37,156 bases of DNA from UBA57 sp013378375 (GCA_013378375.1 JACAFT010000007.1:1-37156); one strand, 5' to 3'. Positions 8,021-15,637 are shown, counted from the first letter of the stretch. Notes: generated by a model from the letters alone, not told the origin. Program-made: numbers and translations.

Positions 8021-8995
8021 TCACCGATAATCGTAAAAGCCTCTCTTTGTTTTCTTACCGTGACGTCCAGCATGATAAAGCTTTCTAATTGTTTGTGACG
8101 GTTGATTCATAGTATTTCCACCAACCATTTTTCTTACTTCCTCTTGTACGTGATGTATTACATCTATGCCAACTAAATCTGATAACTCAAATGGACCCAT
8201 TGGCATACCTGCTCCAGCTCTCATAGCTAGATCTATGTCTCGCATTGATGCAACTCCATCCTCATAACACGCATAAGCTTCATTCATCATTGCAAATAAT
8301 ATTCTATTCACTAAAAATCCTGGAACTTCTTTTACCTTAATTGGTTGCATAGGATATCGATGATTTCTTATTGTAGACATAAAATCAATTATATCATTAA
8401 CTGTTTCTTCACTTGTTTCTATTCCTGGGATTATTTCAATCAACGGTAAAGTTATTGGTGGATTAAAGAAATGCATTCCTAAAACTTTTTCAGGTTTATT
8501 GGTTGCTGACGCAACTTCTGTTATTGATAATGACGAAGTATTCGTTGCCAATATAGCATGTGTTGGAGTATGCTTATCTAATTCGCTAAATACTTCTTGC
8601 TTTAATTTGGTATTTTCTACTATTGCTTCAATCACTAAATCAACTTCACTAAATTCCTCGTAGCTTGTAGTTGTTTGTATCCTGTCTGAAGCTTCTTTTT
8701 TTAATGATTCGGTAAATTTTGGTTTTAATGTTTCTCGGATTTTTTCTTTTTGCTCATCAGTTAGTTTTATTTGGGTGGATTTCTCAATCCGTGTTATTTC
8801 TTTATCTGCACGCGTTAAATTAAATTCCAGTAAATCATTCAAGTTCTTCTCGATATTCTCTTTTGTCTTCTTAAGGAATTCTTCTGATACATCTTTTACA
8901 ATGACTTCTTTCCCATTTATTGCCATGATATCAGCTATCTGACTTCCCATGGCTCCTCCTCCTACTATTCCGACACGTTTTACAAACAGTACCAT
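8021..8995 (-). CDS. 3-hydroxyacyl-CoA (3-hydroxybutyryl-CoA) dehydrogenase
   Basis: A 324-aa NAD(P)-dependent dehydrogenase. The Rossmann dinucleotide loop is VGIVGGGAMGSQIA (residues 8-21), the catalytic region has TNTSSLSIT and H175 in VLGMHFFNPP, and the C-terminal dimerisation domain opens with VPGFLVNRI. At 324 aa it is longer than common bacterial 3-hydroxybutyryl-CoA dehydrogenases (about 285 aa); the extra length is a charged helical segment at about residues 55-105. It is a free-standing enzyme, not fused to the hydratase as in the bifunctional bacterial and crenarchaeal forms. It sits between the DUF35 protein gene and the hydratase gene. Substrate chain length cannot be read from the sequence. 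Confidence 0.92.
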   Translation of the reverse strand: MVLFVKRVGIVGGGAMGSQIADIMAINGKEVIVKDVSEEFLKKTKENIEKNLNDLLEFNLTRADKEITRIEKSTQIKLTDEQKEKIRETLKPKFTESLKKEASDRIQTTTSYEEFSEVDLVIEAIVENTKLKQEVFSELDKHTPTHAILATNTSSLSITEVASATNKPEKVLGMHFFNPPITLPLIEIIPGIETSEETVNDIIDFMSTIRNHRYPMQPIKVKEVPGFLVNRILFAMMNEAYACYEDGVASMRDIDLAMRAGAGMPMGPFELSDLVGIDVIHHVQEEVRKMVGGNTMNQPSQTIRKLYHAGRHGKKTKRGFYDYR

Positions 8996-9027
8996 TATAA
9001 TGAATTCCTATTGTATTTCATTTAACT

Positions 9028-9408
9028 TTATTCAATTATTTTTTCAAAGACCATTCCAGGTTTGTATGATTTAACAAGTTTTACCTTCTGACCAATCTTT
9101 AATTCATCTTTTGAAGAAATGAATGGTATCCATCCAGTTGTTCTAATATTGTTTTCTAATTCAACAATTATCCATGCATATGGAACTTCATTTACAAATG
9201 GATCTGGAGCTACTGTCTGAATTGTGTAAGTAATTACTTTGCCAACGTTATTTATTTCTGTAATTGTTAACTTATTATTTCCACATTTTTCACAAAATGC
9301 TTGTATTGCTACTCCTTTGTTGTTACATTTTGTACATTCATACGCTCTGATTATTCCTTCTTTAGTTGCTTCAATTATATCTTTTACAAAAACAGAATCG
9401 TCAGACAT
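9028..9408 (-). CDS. DUF35 OB-fold protein with zinc ribbon, thiolase partner
   Basis: A 126-aa protein with a rubredoxin-like zinc ribbon (C25-x2-C28 and C39-x2-C42) followed by an OB-fold domain (about 50-126). I start it at ATG 9408, which lies one base past the thiolase stop codon and has an upstream SD-like AGAGGG; a longer in-frame reading from 9462 would run back into the thiolase gene. In archaea, DUF35 proteins bridge acetoacetyl-CoA thiolase and HMG-CoA synthase and hold the acyl-CoA intermediate; that is established for methanogens. Here the adjacent thiolase is the obvious partner, and no HMG-CoA synthase gene lies nearby. Confidence 0.9.
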   Translation of the reverse strand: MSDDSVFVKDIIEATKEGIIRAYECTKCNNKGVAIQAFCEKCGNNKLTITEINNVGKVITYTIQTVAPDPFVNEVPYAWIIVELENNIRTTGWIPFISSKDELKIGQKVKLVKSYKPGMVFEKIIE

Positions 9409-9409
9409 A

Positions 9410-10576
9410 TTATTCCCTCTCAAAAATATGTACAGCACAACTGCCTCCTGTTGCACCAACATTGTGTGTTAAACCAATATTTGCATTTTTAACTTGTCTT
9501 TGAGTAGAACTTTCAGTTAATTGTTCATAAACTTCCACTATTTGTCCAACTCCTGTTGCACCAACAGGATGACCTTTTGATTTAAGACCACCTGATGGGT
9601 TTATTGGAATCTCGCCATTAATCGCAGTTCTTCCCTCTAGTGCAGCCTTGCTTGCCTCACCTTTTTCAAATATTCCGATATCTTCCATTGCGATAATTTC
9701 AGCTATTGTGAAACAATCATGAACTTCTGCAAAATCAATTTTTTTTATATTAATACCTGCTTGTTTTAATGCTTCTCTTGAAGCTCTAACCGTGGATTCT
9801 AAACTATTAATATTTTTTCTTGTATGTAGTGAACCTTCCCCTCCTGACCTTCCCGAACCTTTGATGGATACGCGTTTTTGCAAATTATTTTTGTTCATAA
9901 AATCTTCACTTGCAATTATTACTGCAGCTGCACCATCTGAAAAGGGACAACTATCATAAAGCTTTAGAGGATCTGCTACTATTGGGGACTTTAAAACTTC
10001 ATCTATAGTGATCTTTTTTTGTAAATGTGCTTTATCATTTAATACACCGTTATCATGATTTTTCACTGCTACAGCAGCTAATTCTTCTTCTGTTGTACCG
10101 TATTCATTCATATGTGATCTTGCCATTGTTGCATACAAACCAGGAAACGATGCGCCTGAATTACCTTCAAAACAATAATCTCCTCCATATGAAAAGTAAG
10201 TCGTTGCTGTCAGTGTATCGAGATGGCTAATTTTTTCAGTGCCAACTACCAACATCACATCGTAAAAGCCAGATGCAATATTAATGTAAGCCTGTCTAAA
10301 TGCAGAACCACCACTACAGCAAGCTGCCTCAATAGTTGATGATGGAACATGAGGAATTCCTAGACTACTCATTAACAATGGGCCTAAATGACCTTGCTTC
10401 TCGGCCATACCAAATGCATTTGCTACAAATGCAGCTTGTATATCTTGAGGATTTATTCCTGCATTTTCAATTGCACGTTTTGAAGCTAACATCGATAAAT
10501 CTCTTGCAGTTAAATTAGCTTTTCCATATTTTGTTCCTGCCGCACTTAGCAAGAATACTTTGTTCATGTTTTCCAT
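9410..10576 (-). CDS. Thiolase (acetyl-CoA C-acetyltransferase, SCP-x type)
   Basis: A 388-aa thiolase-fold enzyme condensing or cleaving acyl-CoA. The nucleophile is C86 in EAACCSGG, the substrate-activation His residues are H286 in EVHDCF and H336 in KSKGHPVGATG, and a further Cys sits near the C-terminus (C380 in GGSCAVHIF). The HDCF signature puts it in the archaeal/SCP-x group that associates with DUF35 proteins, and such a gene follows immediately. An ATG three codons in (10567) is an alternative start. Possible roles are acetoacetyl-CoA cleavage at the end of the 3HP/4HB cycle, acetoacetyl-CoA synthesis for mevalonate, or beta-oxidation. Confidence 0.92.
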   Translation of the reverse strand: MENMNKVFLLSAAGTKYGKANLTARDLSMLASKRAIENAGINPQDIQAAFVANAFGMAEKQGHLGPLLMSSLGIPHVPSSTIEAACCSGGSAFRQAYINIASGFYDVMLVVGTEKISHLDTLTATTYFSYGGDYCFEGNSGASFPGLYATMARSHMNEYGTTEEELAAVAVKNHDNGVLNDKAHLQKKITIDEVLKSPIVADPLKLYDSCPFSDGAAAVIIASEDFMNKNNLQKRVSIKGSGRSGGEGSLHTRKNINSLESTVRASREALKQAGINIKKIDFAEVHDCFTIAEIIAMEDIGIFEKGEASKAALEGRTAINGEIPINPSGGLKSKGHPVGATGVGQIVEVYEQLTESSTQRQVKNANIGLTHNVGATGGSCAVHIFERE

Positions 10577-10601
10577 TTAATTTGGCAGAATAAAAAAGTA
10601 G

Positions 10602-11186
10602 TTAATGGAATTTTTTACTTTGTTGAATTCTGATTAATCCAAGTATTGCACCACACGTCAATCCTGTAAAATGTGATAGATAATTAATACTTGATCCAAG
10701 TAGCGCTGGTGAATGTATGAATATTAAAAACGCTATGAAAAATAGTTTAGTGTTTTTTTCATTCCAATTTAAGATTGTAAATACTGTTGCAATTCCAAAA
10801 ATTGCTCCCGACGCACCGGCTGAAATAATTGTTCCAAGGAGTAAGTTTGTAATACTTGTGGAAAAACCAGATAATAAAAATACACCAACTAGAAATGTAG
10901 AACTAGAGATTTTTTCTAATCTTGTTGCAAAAAACCATAAACTAAACATATTCAATAAAAAATGTAATATTGCTATATGAACAAACATTTTTGTAATTAG
11001 TTGGTATAAATTTTTTCCTTCAAATATTAATTGATTAACTTGAGCAAATTGAAATAGATATTCACTTTTTATACAAAACATTCTCCAAGGTATATCTCCA
11101 CATACAAAACTTCCTAATATTATATTGAAAATTATAAAAAATAGAAAATTTATTCCTAATAGAAAATACGTTCCTTTCATAATCAT
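10602..11186 (-). CDS. Rhomboid-family intramembrane serine protease
   Basis: A 194-aa six-helix protein. The catalytic serine is S126 in AGASGAIFG, paired with H172 in the last core helix (YLSHFTGLTCGA). The helix-2 motif HxxxN that supports the oxyanion hole is present as H75-FLL-N79. The loop after helix 1 contains two Cys (C29, C38). The length is that of the minimal bacterial/archaeal six-helix form. It precedes the thiolase gene by 25 nt on the same strand, so it may be co-transcribed, though a functional tie to acyl-CoA metabolism is not expected. It cleaves membrane-embedded segments of unknown substrates. Confidence 0.9.
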   Translation of the reverse strand: MIMKGTYFLLGINFLFFIIFNIILGSFVCGDIPWRMFCIKSEYLFQFAQVNQLIFEGKNLYQLITKMFVHIAILHFLLNMFSLWFFATRLEKISSSTFLVGVFLLSGFSTSITNLLLGTIISAGASGAIFGIATVFTILNWNEKNTKLFFIAFLIFIHSPALLGSSINYLSHFTGLTCGAILGLIRIQQSKKFH

Positions 11187-11308
11187 TTTATATCATACAC
11201 TGCAAAAATTTGTTATTCTTGGCAGTTGATAAAGTCTTATTTTTCTATTAATCCTGGTATAAATTTGCCATTTTTTTGGATAAGATTCTTATTCTATGAT
11301 TATGTATT

Positions 11309-12439
11309 ATGAATAAATTGTCATCTTCGAATGAAGAAATAGAAATGATTAAGGAAGTAATAACGAATTTCGGTGAAAATGAAATTAATCCAATTGTTTC
11401 CAGTATTGATAACAATTCTGATATACCTGCCTCACTTTTAGAAAAGATTTCGGAATTAGGTTTGTTTGGAATGTTAGGTTCAAGCAAGTTCAATGGAGCT
11501 GAAACTAGTTTCTCTACATTTATTCATGGAATTCTTGAACTTGCAAAATACTCACCATCTTTGTCTTCTCTCTTAATGTTTCAGAATACACTTTCTGTTC
11601 AATCCTTGACACAGTTTGGTAGCAGCGAACAACAAGAACGTTTATTGAATGATCTCAATACTGGTAAAAAACTTGGCACTGCTGTACTTGGTGATGATGG
11701 TAGTACGCTCAATATTAAGAACATTAACACTGAGGCTATGGACGAAGGTGATAGCTATTCTATAAGTGGAACCAAAAAATTTGTTTTTAACGGAGAAATC
11801 GCTGATCACTTTCTTGTACTTTGTAATTTTGGTAAAGATTCTGGTTTTTTGTTAGTCGAGAAAGATAATCCTGGTATTTCTATAGGAAAACCGATTAATA
11901 CAGTTGGTTTACGTGGAACTAAATCTGTTCCTATCTCATTTTATAGCTGTAGCGTACCTAAGACAAACTTAATTGGTTCTTTTGAAGATACATCTAAAAT
12001 TATTAAATTAATTCAAGAATGTGTTTGGCTTGGTCTTAGTGCTATAAGTGTTGGTATAATGGAATCTAGTCTTAATCAAGCTGTTAAATATTCTAATGAA
12101 CGCCAACAATTTTCAAAACCAATCAGTAAGTTTGAAGCTATACAAAGTAAACTAGCAGGTATATCTATTGATATTGAAACCTCTACTGCCATGTTAGAAA
12201 AGATCTCTTTAATGAAAGATGATGGTTCTGATGTTTTTCGATTGGCAGCAATTACAAAAATCCTTTCAACTGAAATGTCTCAACGCAGTACTAAAAACGC
12301 TCTACTAGTTCATGGAGGTTATGGCTATATCAAAGATTATCCTATTGAAAGGATTGTTCGTGACGCTGAAACAGTAAAATCACTTTGCGACCTCAATGAC
12401 GATTTACGTGTTTTAGTCTCAAAGCCTTTTGTCGATTAG
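11309..12439 (+). CDS. Acyl-CoA dehydrogenase-like subunit lacking the catalytic base
   Basis: A 376-aa protein covering the full acyl-CoA dehydrogenase (ACAD) fold: N-terminal helical domain, middle beta domain, C-terminal helical domain. It keeps the motifs that contact FAD across the dimer, RQQFSKPISKFEAIQ (about 265-279) and HGGYGYIKDYPIERIVRDA (about 335-353). It has lost the middle-domain TEPxAGSD motif (GTAVLGDDGSTLN stands there) and the catalytic YEGT segment (VKSLCDLNDDLR stands there). The reading frame is intact and codon use looks like the neighbours, so it is not an evident pseudogene. It lies 55 nt upstream of a second ACAD gene with the complementary set of losses, which suggests that the two form a heteromer. 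Confidence 0.88.
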   Translation: MNKLSSSNEEIEMIKEVITNFGENEINPIVSSIDNNSDIPASLLEKISELGLFGMLGSSKFNGAETSFSTFIHGILELAKYSPSLSSLLMFQNTLSVQSLTQFGSSEQQERLLNDLNTGKKLGTAVLGDDGSTLNIKNINTEAMDEGDSYSISGTKKFVFNGEIADHFLVLCNFGKDSGFLLVEKDNPGISIGKPINTVGLRGTKSVPISFYSCSVPKTNLIGSFEDTSKIIKLIQECVWLGLSAISVGIMESSLNQAVKYSNERQQFSKPISKFEAIQSKLAGISIDIETSTAMLEKISLMKDDGSDVFRLAAITKILSTEMSQRSTKNALLVHGGYGYIKDYPIERIVRDAETVKSLCDLNDDLRVLVSKPFVD

Positions 12440-12494
12440 TCTGACTCAAATCTTTGCGATACCCTTAAAGTAATTAGATTTATTTTAGATAACA

Positions 12495-13697
12495 ATGCCA
12501 TTTGAATTTTCATTTACAGACGAACAGGACAAATTTCGTCGTGATACTCGGGAATTTCTTCATAGTGAGATATTACCTTCAATCAATACATATGATAAAA
12601 ACGAAGAATTTCCTTTTGATAATATAAAAAAAATGTCTGATCGTGGATATTTTGGTTTAACTGTTTCAAAAAATTATGGTGGATTGGGATTATCAAAGAT
12701 TGAATATGGTATTTTGTTAGAAGAACTCGGTGCTATTTGTGCATCACACGCAACAATACTTGGCGCGCATTTGGGATTATGTGTTACACCTATAATATTA
12801 TATGGTACTCAAGAACAAAAGAATAGATTTTTACCCTCTCTATCTTCTGGAGAATCACTTGGTGCTTTTGCTTTAACTGAACCTAGTGCCGGTAGTGATG
12901 CAGCGAATTTACAAACAACAGCAACACCTGAAGGAGAAGATTTTATTTTAAATGGCAGTAAAATTTTTTGTACGAATGGAGATCACGCAGATTTTGTAAT
13001 TGTATTTGCTGCTAATGATAAATCTCTTGGACCGATGGGAGGTATTACTGCATTTATTGTTGAAAAAAATACACCTGGTTTTACTGTTGGTAAAAAGGAA
13101 AAAAAGATGGGTTTGAGAGCATCTTCTACTGCAGAATTGATTTTTGAAAATTGTAAAGTACCAAAAGAAAATATTCTTGGTGATGTAGGAACAGGTTTTA
13201 TGATCGCATTGTCAACACTTGACGGTGGTCGTGTTACTCTTGCAGTTGGTTCTTTAGGAGCTGCGCAGCGTGCTCTTGACTTGTGTATTGATTATCTTCG
13301 ACAAAATCAAAGTGAAGGTGGTAACCTTGCAAATAGACAGTCAATTCAATGGAAATTAGCCGATGTTGTTATGGAAGTTTATGCCTCGAAGTATCTTGTT
13401 TATAATAATCTGATGGAATTAGAAAAATATTACGAAATAATTGAATCAAAAGAAAAAGTTCCTCGTCAACTACGTGATCGTGTTTCTCGAGGATCTGCAA
13501 TTTCAAAAGCATATGTTTCGGAAGTTGCTTCACGTGCAATTACTCGAGTAATAGAAATACAGGGTATTTTAGGAATTCAAGACGGCACTGAAATCGAAAG
13601 AGGTTTTCGTGATTCGTTTATTGCTGAAATATATGAAGGTACTAATGATATACAGAGAATGATTATTGCAAAAGAAATTCTTGGAATAGGTCTTTAA
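12495..13697 (+). CDS. Acyl-CoA dehydrogenase with catalytic glutamate
   Basis: A 400-aa ACAD-family flavoenzyme that would introduce a 2,3 double bond into an acyl-CoA and pass electrons to an ETF-like acceptor. The FAD/substrate motif ALTEPSAGSD is at 127-136, and the catalytic base is E381 in EIYEGTNDIQR. In contrast, the usual RxQFGKPI segment reads NQSEGGNLANRQSIQ, and the usual HGGxGY segment reads IQGILGIQDGTEIER, so the residues that normally bind the ADP half of FAD from the partner subunit are missing. The upstream gene retains precisely those. A TATA-like CTTAAAGTAA about 27 nt before the ATG could allow separate leaderless expression. Substrate unknown. Confidence 0.92.
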   Translation: MPFEFSFTDEQDKFRRDTREFLHSEILPSINTYDKNEEFPFDNIKKMSDRGYFGLTVSKNYGGLGLSKIEYGILLEELGAICASHATILGAHLGLCVTPIILYGTQEQKNRFLPSLSSGESLGAFALTEPSAGSDAANLQTTATPEGEDFILNGSKIFCTNGDHADFVIVFAANDKSLGPMGGITAFIVEKNTPGFTVGKKEKKMGLRASSTAELIFENCKVPKENILGDVGTGFMIALSTLDGGRVTLAVGSLGAAQRALDLCIDYLRQNQSEGGNLANRQSIQWKLADVVMEVYASKYLVYNNLMELEKYYEIIESKEKVPRQLRDRVSRGSAISKAYVSEVASRAITRVIEIQGILGIQDGTEIERGFRDSFIAEIYEGTNDIQRMIIAKEILGIGL

Positions 13698-13710
13698 TTA
13701 ATGTCTAGAT

Positions 13711-13718
13711 TTTATATA
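13711..13718 (+). promoter_or_regulatory. TATA box for the gene at 13742
   Basis: TTTATATA lies 14 nt after the acyl-CoA dehydrogenase stop, with its centre about 27 nt before ATG 13742. The spacing predicts transcription starting at the start codon (leaderless). Confidence 0.6.
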
Positions 13719-13741
13719 CTAGTTGTGATTAATTATAAAGA

Positions 13742-14038
13742 ATGATTGCTGAGTACATTGCCATGTTACCTAATGGCTTAATTTTTGGATTTGTTGATAA
13801 TTCTTTACTCTTGATTGGTGCATATACAGGAGTTAGTATTGAAAAATTTCTTAACAAGCAATCTAGTGGAGTTCTTGGTGGAGTGCTAGGAGCGACTATT
13901 GGTAATTCTATTTCTGATGGAGCTGGTGCATTAATTGATCCAACTATGAATGGAATGTTTGTTGGAATAGTTATTGGTACACTTATTCCTGTTTTCTTTA
14001 TTCCATTAATTGAGAGAATTCGTAATGCAAATACCTGA
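13742..14038 (+). CDS. Small glycine-rich membrane protein, first tandem paralogue
   Basis: A 98-aa protein with a hydrophobic N-terminal segment (about 12-30, GLIFGFVDNSLLLIGAYTG), a glycine-rich middle (GVLGGVLGATIGNSISDGAGALIDP, about 43-67, glycine-zipper-like) and a C-terminal helix (about 70-90). I do not recognise a named family. The conserved FGFVDN and NSISDGAGALIDP stretches suggest a real fold rather than a generic membrane peptide. The gene overlaps the next one, which encodes a clear paralogue, by 14 nt. The pair is separate from the acyl-CoA dehydrogenase gene because it has its own TATA box. Confidence 0.8.
   Translation: MIAEYIAMLPNGLIFGFVDNSLLLIGAYTGVSIEKFLNKQSSGVLGGVLGATIGNSISDGAGALIDPTMNGMFVGIVIGTLIPVFFIPLIERIRNANT
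13773..13802 (+). repeat. 30-nt direct repeat, copy 1
   Basis: The codons for GLIFGFVDN in the first small membrane gene are identical, base for base over 30 nt, to positions 14038-14067 in the second. It marks the tandem gene duplication. Confidence 0.85.
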
Positions 14039-14345
14039 TGGCTTAATTTTTGGATTTGTTGATAATTTTATTCTACTAATTGGTGCTTATACCGGTATCA
14101 ATATAGAACATAGACTTCATAAATTTTCTCATCAATCTAAATCTTTTAGAAATTTTCAATCATTTCTTAAAAGACGTTCTAAAGGAACATTAGGTGGTCT
14201 GAGTGGCGCAGGTATTTCACATGCTTTCTCTAACGGTCTTGGTGCATTTCTTGATCCATCAATGACTCATATGGTTTTTGGAATAGTTATTGGGACATTG
14301 ATTCCTATACTGTTTATACCACTTATTGAAATAATAAAAAAATAG
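14025..14345 (+). CDS. Small glycine-rich membrane protein, second tandem paralogue
   Basis: A 106-aa protein when read from ATG 14025; an in-frame TTG at 14010 is a less likely start. It repeats the architecture of its neighbour: GLIFGFVDNFILLIGAYTG, a glycine-rich GGLSGAGISHAFSNGLGAFLDP stretch, and a closing helix ending IPLIEIIKK. Between the first helix and the glycine-rich part it has a basic insertion of about 15 residues (KSFRNFQSFLKRRSK) that the first copy lacks. The 14-nt overlap with the upstream gene implies coupled translation and suggests that the two proteins act together, perhaps as a heteromer. Function unknown. Confidence 0.78.
   Translation: MQIPDGLIFGFVDNFILLIGAYTGINIEHRLHKFSHQSKSFRNFQSFLKRRSKGTLGGLSGAGISHAFSNGLGAFLDPSMTHMVFGIVIGTLIPILFIPLIEIIKK
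14038..14067 (+). repeat. 30-nt direct repeat, copy 2
   Basis: Identical over 30 nt to 13773-13802. The rest of the two genes has diverged further, so this block is under strong constraint or was homogenised by gene conversion. Confidence 0.85.
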
Positions 14346-14351
14346 TAAAAC

Positions 14352-14361
14352 ATTATAATAT
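14352..14361 (+). promoter_or_regulatory. TATA box for the Toprim gene
   Basis: ATTATAATAT is centred about 26 nt before the GTG start at 14382, consistent with leaderless transcription and supporting GTG as the start codon. Confidence 0.5.
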
Positions 14362-14381
14362 ATTTTATTGTATTATATATA

Positions 14382-14771
14382 GTGAAATTAACTCACGATT
14401 ATGAATTTATAGAATTCCTTTCAGGTTTTATAAATCAGCTCAATCATGAAAGTCAACAGGGAGCTGTTCTTGTTGTGGAAGGCAAGAATGATGTTCAAGC
14501 CTTAATTTCCCTTGGTTTTACTGGAAACATTATTGAATATTGCAATAACAATAATCTTTCAAAGTTTTCACGTCAATCTCGTATCTATCATAAATTGATT
14601 TTGTTATTTGACTATGATCATGAAGGTAGACGACTTACTAGTAAGATAATTAATACTTTTGAACGTATTTCCCTTATTGACACTCGATATCGTCGTATTC
14701 TCTCGCGTGCTTCACGTGGATATATAAAGAATATAGAAGAATTGAGTAAATTTCTTCCATTAGTCAAATAA
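14382..14771 (+). CDS. Small Toprim-domain protein
   Basis: A 129-aa protein consisting of little more than a Toprim fold, the metal-binding domain of topoisomerases, primases and RNase M5-like nucleases. The first conserved acid is E33 in VVEGKNDVQAL, and the second motif is DxD as D77-Y-D79 in LLFDYDHEGRR. The basic C-terminal half (RYRRILSRASRGYIK) could contact nucleic acid. The length and layout match the archaeal stand-alone Toprim group of uncharacterised proteins (UPF0292-like). A nuclease or RNA-processing role is possible but not established. The start is GTG with a TATA box at leaderless spacing. Confidence 0.85.
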   Translation: MKLTHDYEFIEFLSGFINQLNHESQQGAVLVVEGKNDVQALISLGFTGNIIEYCNNNNLSKFSRQSRIYHKLILLFDYDHEGRRLTSKIINTFERISLIDTRYRRILSRASRGYIKNIEELSKFLPLVK

Positions 14772-14833
14772 AGATAAAATTTATATAATTAATTTGCAAA
14801 TAATAGTCGTAATATTTTACGGTCGTGTGATAT

Positions 14834-15178
14834 ATGGAATTCTGCCCTAACTGTAATGCAAAAATGAAGCCCCAAAAACCCAGTGATGAGTCTAAATCAA
14901 AATCTAAGATTGTTTTAACATGTTCTAGTGAAACTTGTGGATATTCTGAAACATCTAAGAATGTTAAAGTTACAGAAATCAGTGACGAATCAAAATCTAT
15001 AAAAGTTATTAGTAAAAAAACACAGGAATTGCAATCAATGCCCACTACTAGTGTAAACTGTTATAAATGCGGTAATGATTCCGCATATTTCTGGGAAAAA
15101 CAGACAAGTAGTCTGGAAGAAGCTTCTACTCAGTTTTTTAGATGCGTCAAATGTTCTCATACATGGCGAGCAACATAA
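14834..15178 (+). CDS. Transcription factor S-like protein (TFS/RpoM family)
   Basis: A 114-aa two-zinc-ribbon protein of the archaeal TFS family, which restarts backtracked RNA polymerase by inducing transcript cleavage. The N-terminal ribbon has C4-x2-C7 and C30-x4-C35 (one gap is wider than the usual CxxC). The C-terminal TFIIS-like ribbon has C76-x2-C79 and C104-x2-C107, with the conserved AYFWEKQT and FFRCVKCSHTWR. The catalytic acidic hairpin, normally Asp-Glu, reads LEEA here (E95-E96). It lies directly upstream of the nuo operon, separated by about 95 nt that contain the nuo promoter. Confidence 0.88.
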   Translation: MEFCPNCNAKMKPQKPSDESKSKSKIVLTCSSETCGYSETSKNVKVTEISDESKSIKVISKKTQELQSMPTTSVNCYKCGNDSAYFWEKQTSSLEEASTQFFRCVKCSHTWRAT

Positions 15179-15234
15179 ACCTGAAAAAATTATTTTATGT
15201 TTATTTTACACCAACATTAATTTTTTTCTTAATC

Positions 15235-15258
15235 TTTAAATAAATTTAAATAAATTTA
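15235..15258 (+). promoter_or_regulatory. nuo operon promoter with tandem TATA-like elements
   Basis: Three overlapping TTTAAATAAA/TTTA units form an A/T tract before nuoA. The middle unit is centred 26 nt upstream of ATG 15275, the expected position for a leaderless start. The repetition offers more than one possible TBP site. Confidence 0.6.
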
Positions 15259-15274
15259 CGAGTTGTATTAAATT

Positions 15275-15637
15275 ATGGTTTCTCCTGAATTCGGGTTCGT
15301 TGTGATAATGGCGCTTGCCGGAATCATTTTTTCTCTTCCTACACTTATAATTCCTGTCTTATTTGCTCCAAAAAAGAGAAATCCAATCAAATTACAGACT
15401 TTTGAAGCAGGCCAACCGCCTACTGGAGAATCTCGTATTCATTTGATTATGCAGTATTATTCGTACTTGATTATGTTTGTTATTTTTGATGTTACAGTTA
15501 TGTTTTTATTTGCTTGGGGAGTATCATTTACAAATTTGGGTATTCAGAGTTTAACTAGTTTGTTACCATTTTTGGCTGTAATACTAATTCCAATGGTATA
15601 TGCATTAGATCTTGCAGGGAAGAGAGAAAATTGGTAA
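15275..15637 (+). CDS. nuoA: Complex I subunit NuoA
   Basis: A 120-aa three-helix membrane subunit. The loop after helix 1 contains NPIKLQTFEAGQPPTGESR, equivalent to the conserved matrix/cytoplasmic loop KRNxxKxxxYECG of NuoA/ND3. The bacterial Cys of that loop is replaced here (FEAG). The loop lines the entrance to the quinone channel. It is the first gene of the operon, with a TATA tract at leaderless spacing, and its stop codon overlaps the start of nuoB. Confidence 0.92.
   Translation: MVSPEFGFVVIMALAGIIFSLPTLIIPVLFAPKKRNPIKLQTFEAGQPPTGESRIHLIMQYYSYLIMFVIFDVTVMFLFAWGVSFTNLGIQSLTSLLPFLAVILIPMVYALDLAGKRENW

Noticed and set aside
9409..9462. N-terminal extension of the DUF35 protein
   Set aside because: The extension runs within the thiolase coding region, and an ATG with an SD-like sequence exists at 9408.
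11309..12439. First acyl-CoA dehydrogenase as a decaying pseudogene
   Set aside because: The frame is intact over the full family length, and the motifs it keeps are exactly those lost by its neighbour, which is better explained by specialisation than by decay.
14764..15045. Minus-strand open frame opposite the TFS gene
   Set aside because: The plus-strand frame has four zinc-binding Cys pairs and the TFIIS signature; the opposite frame has no supported product.
15235..15258. Repeated TAAATTTA units as a CRISPR or other repeat array
   Set aside because: It is a 24-nt A/T tract at exact TATA-box distance from nuoA; no spacers or longer repeats follow.
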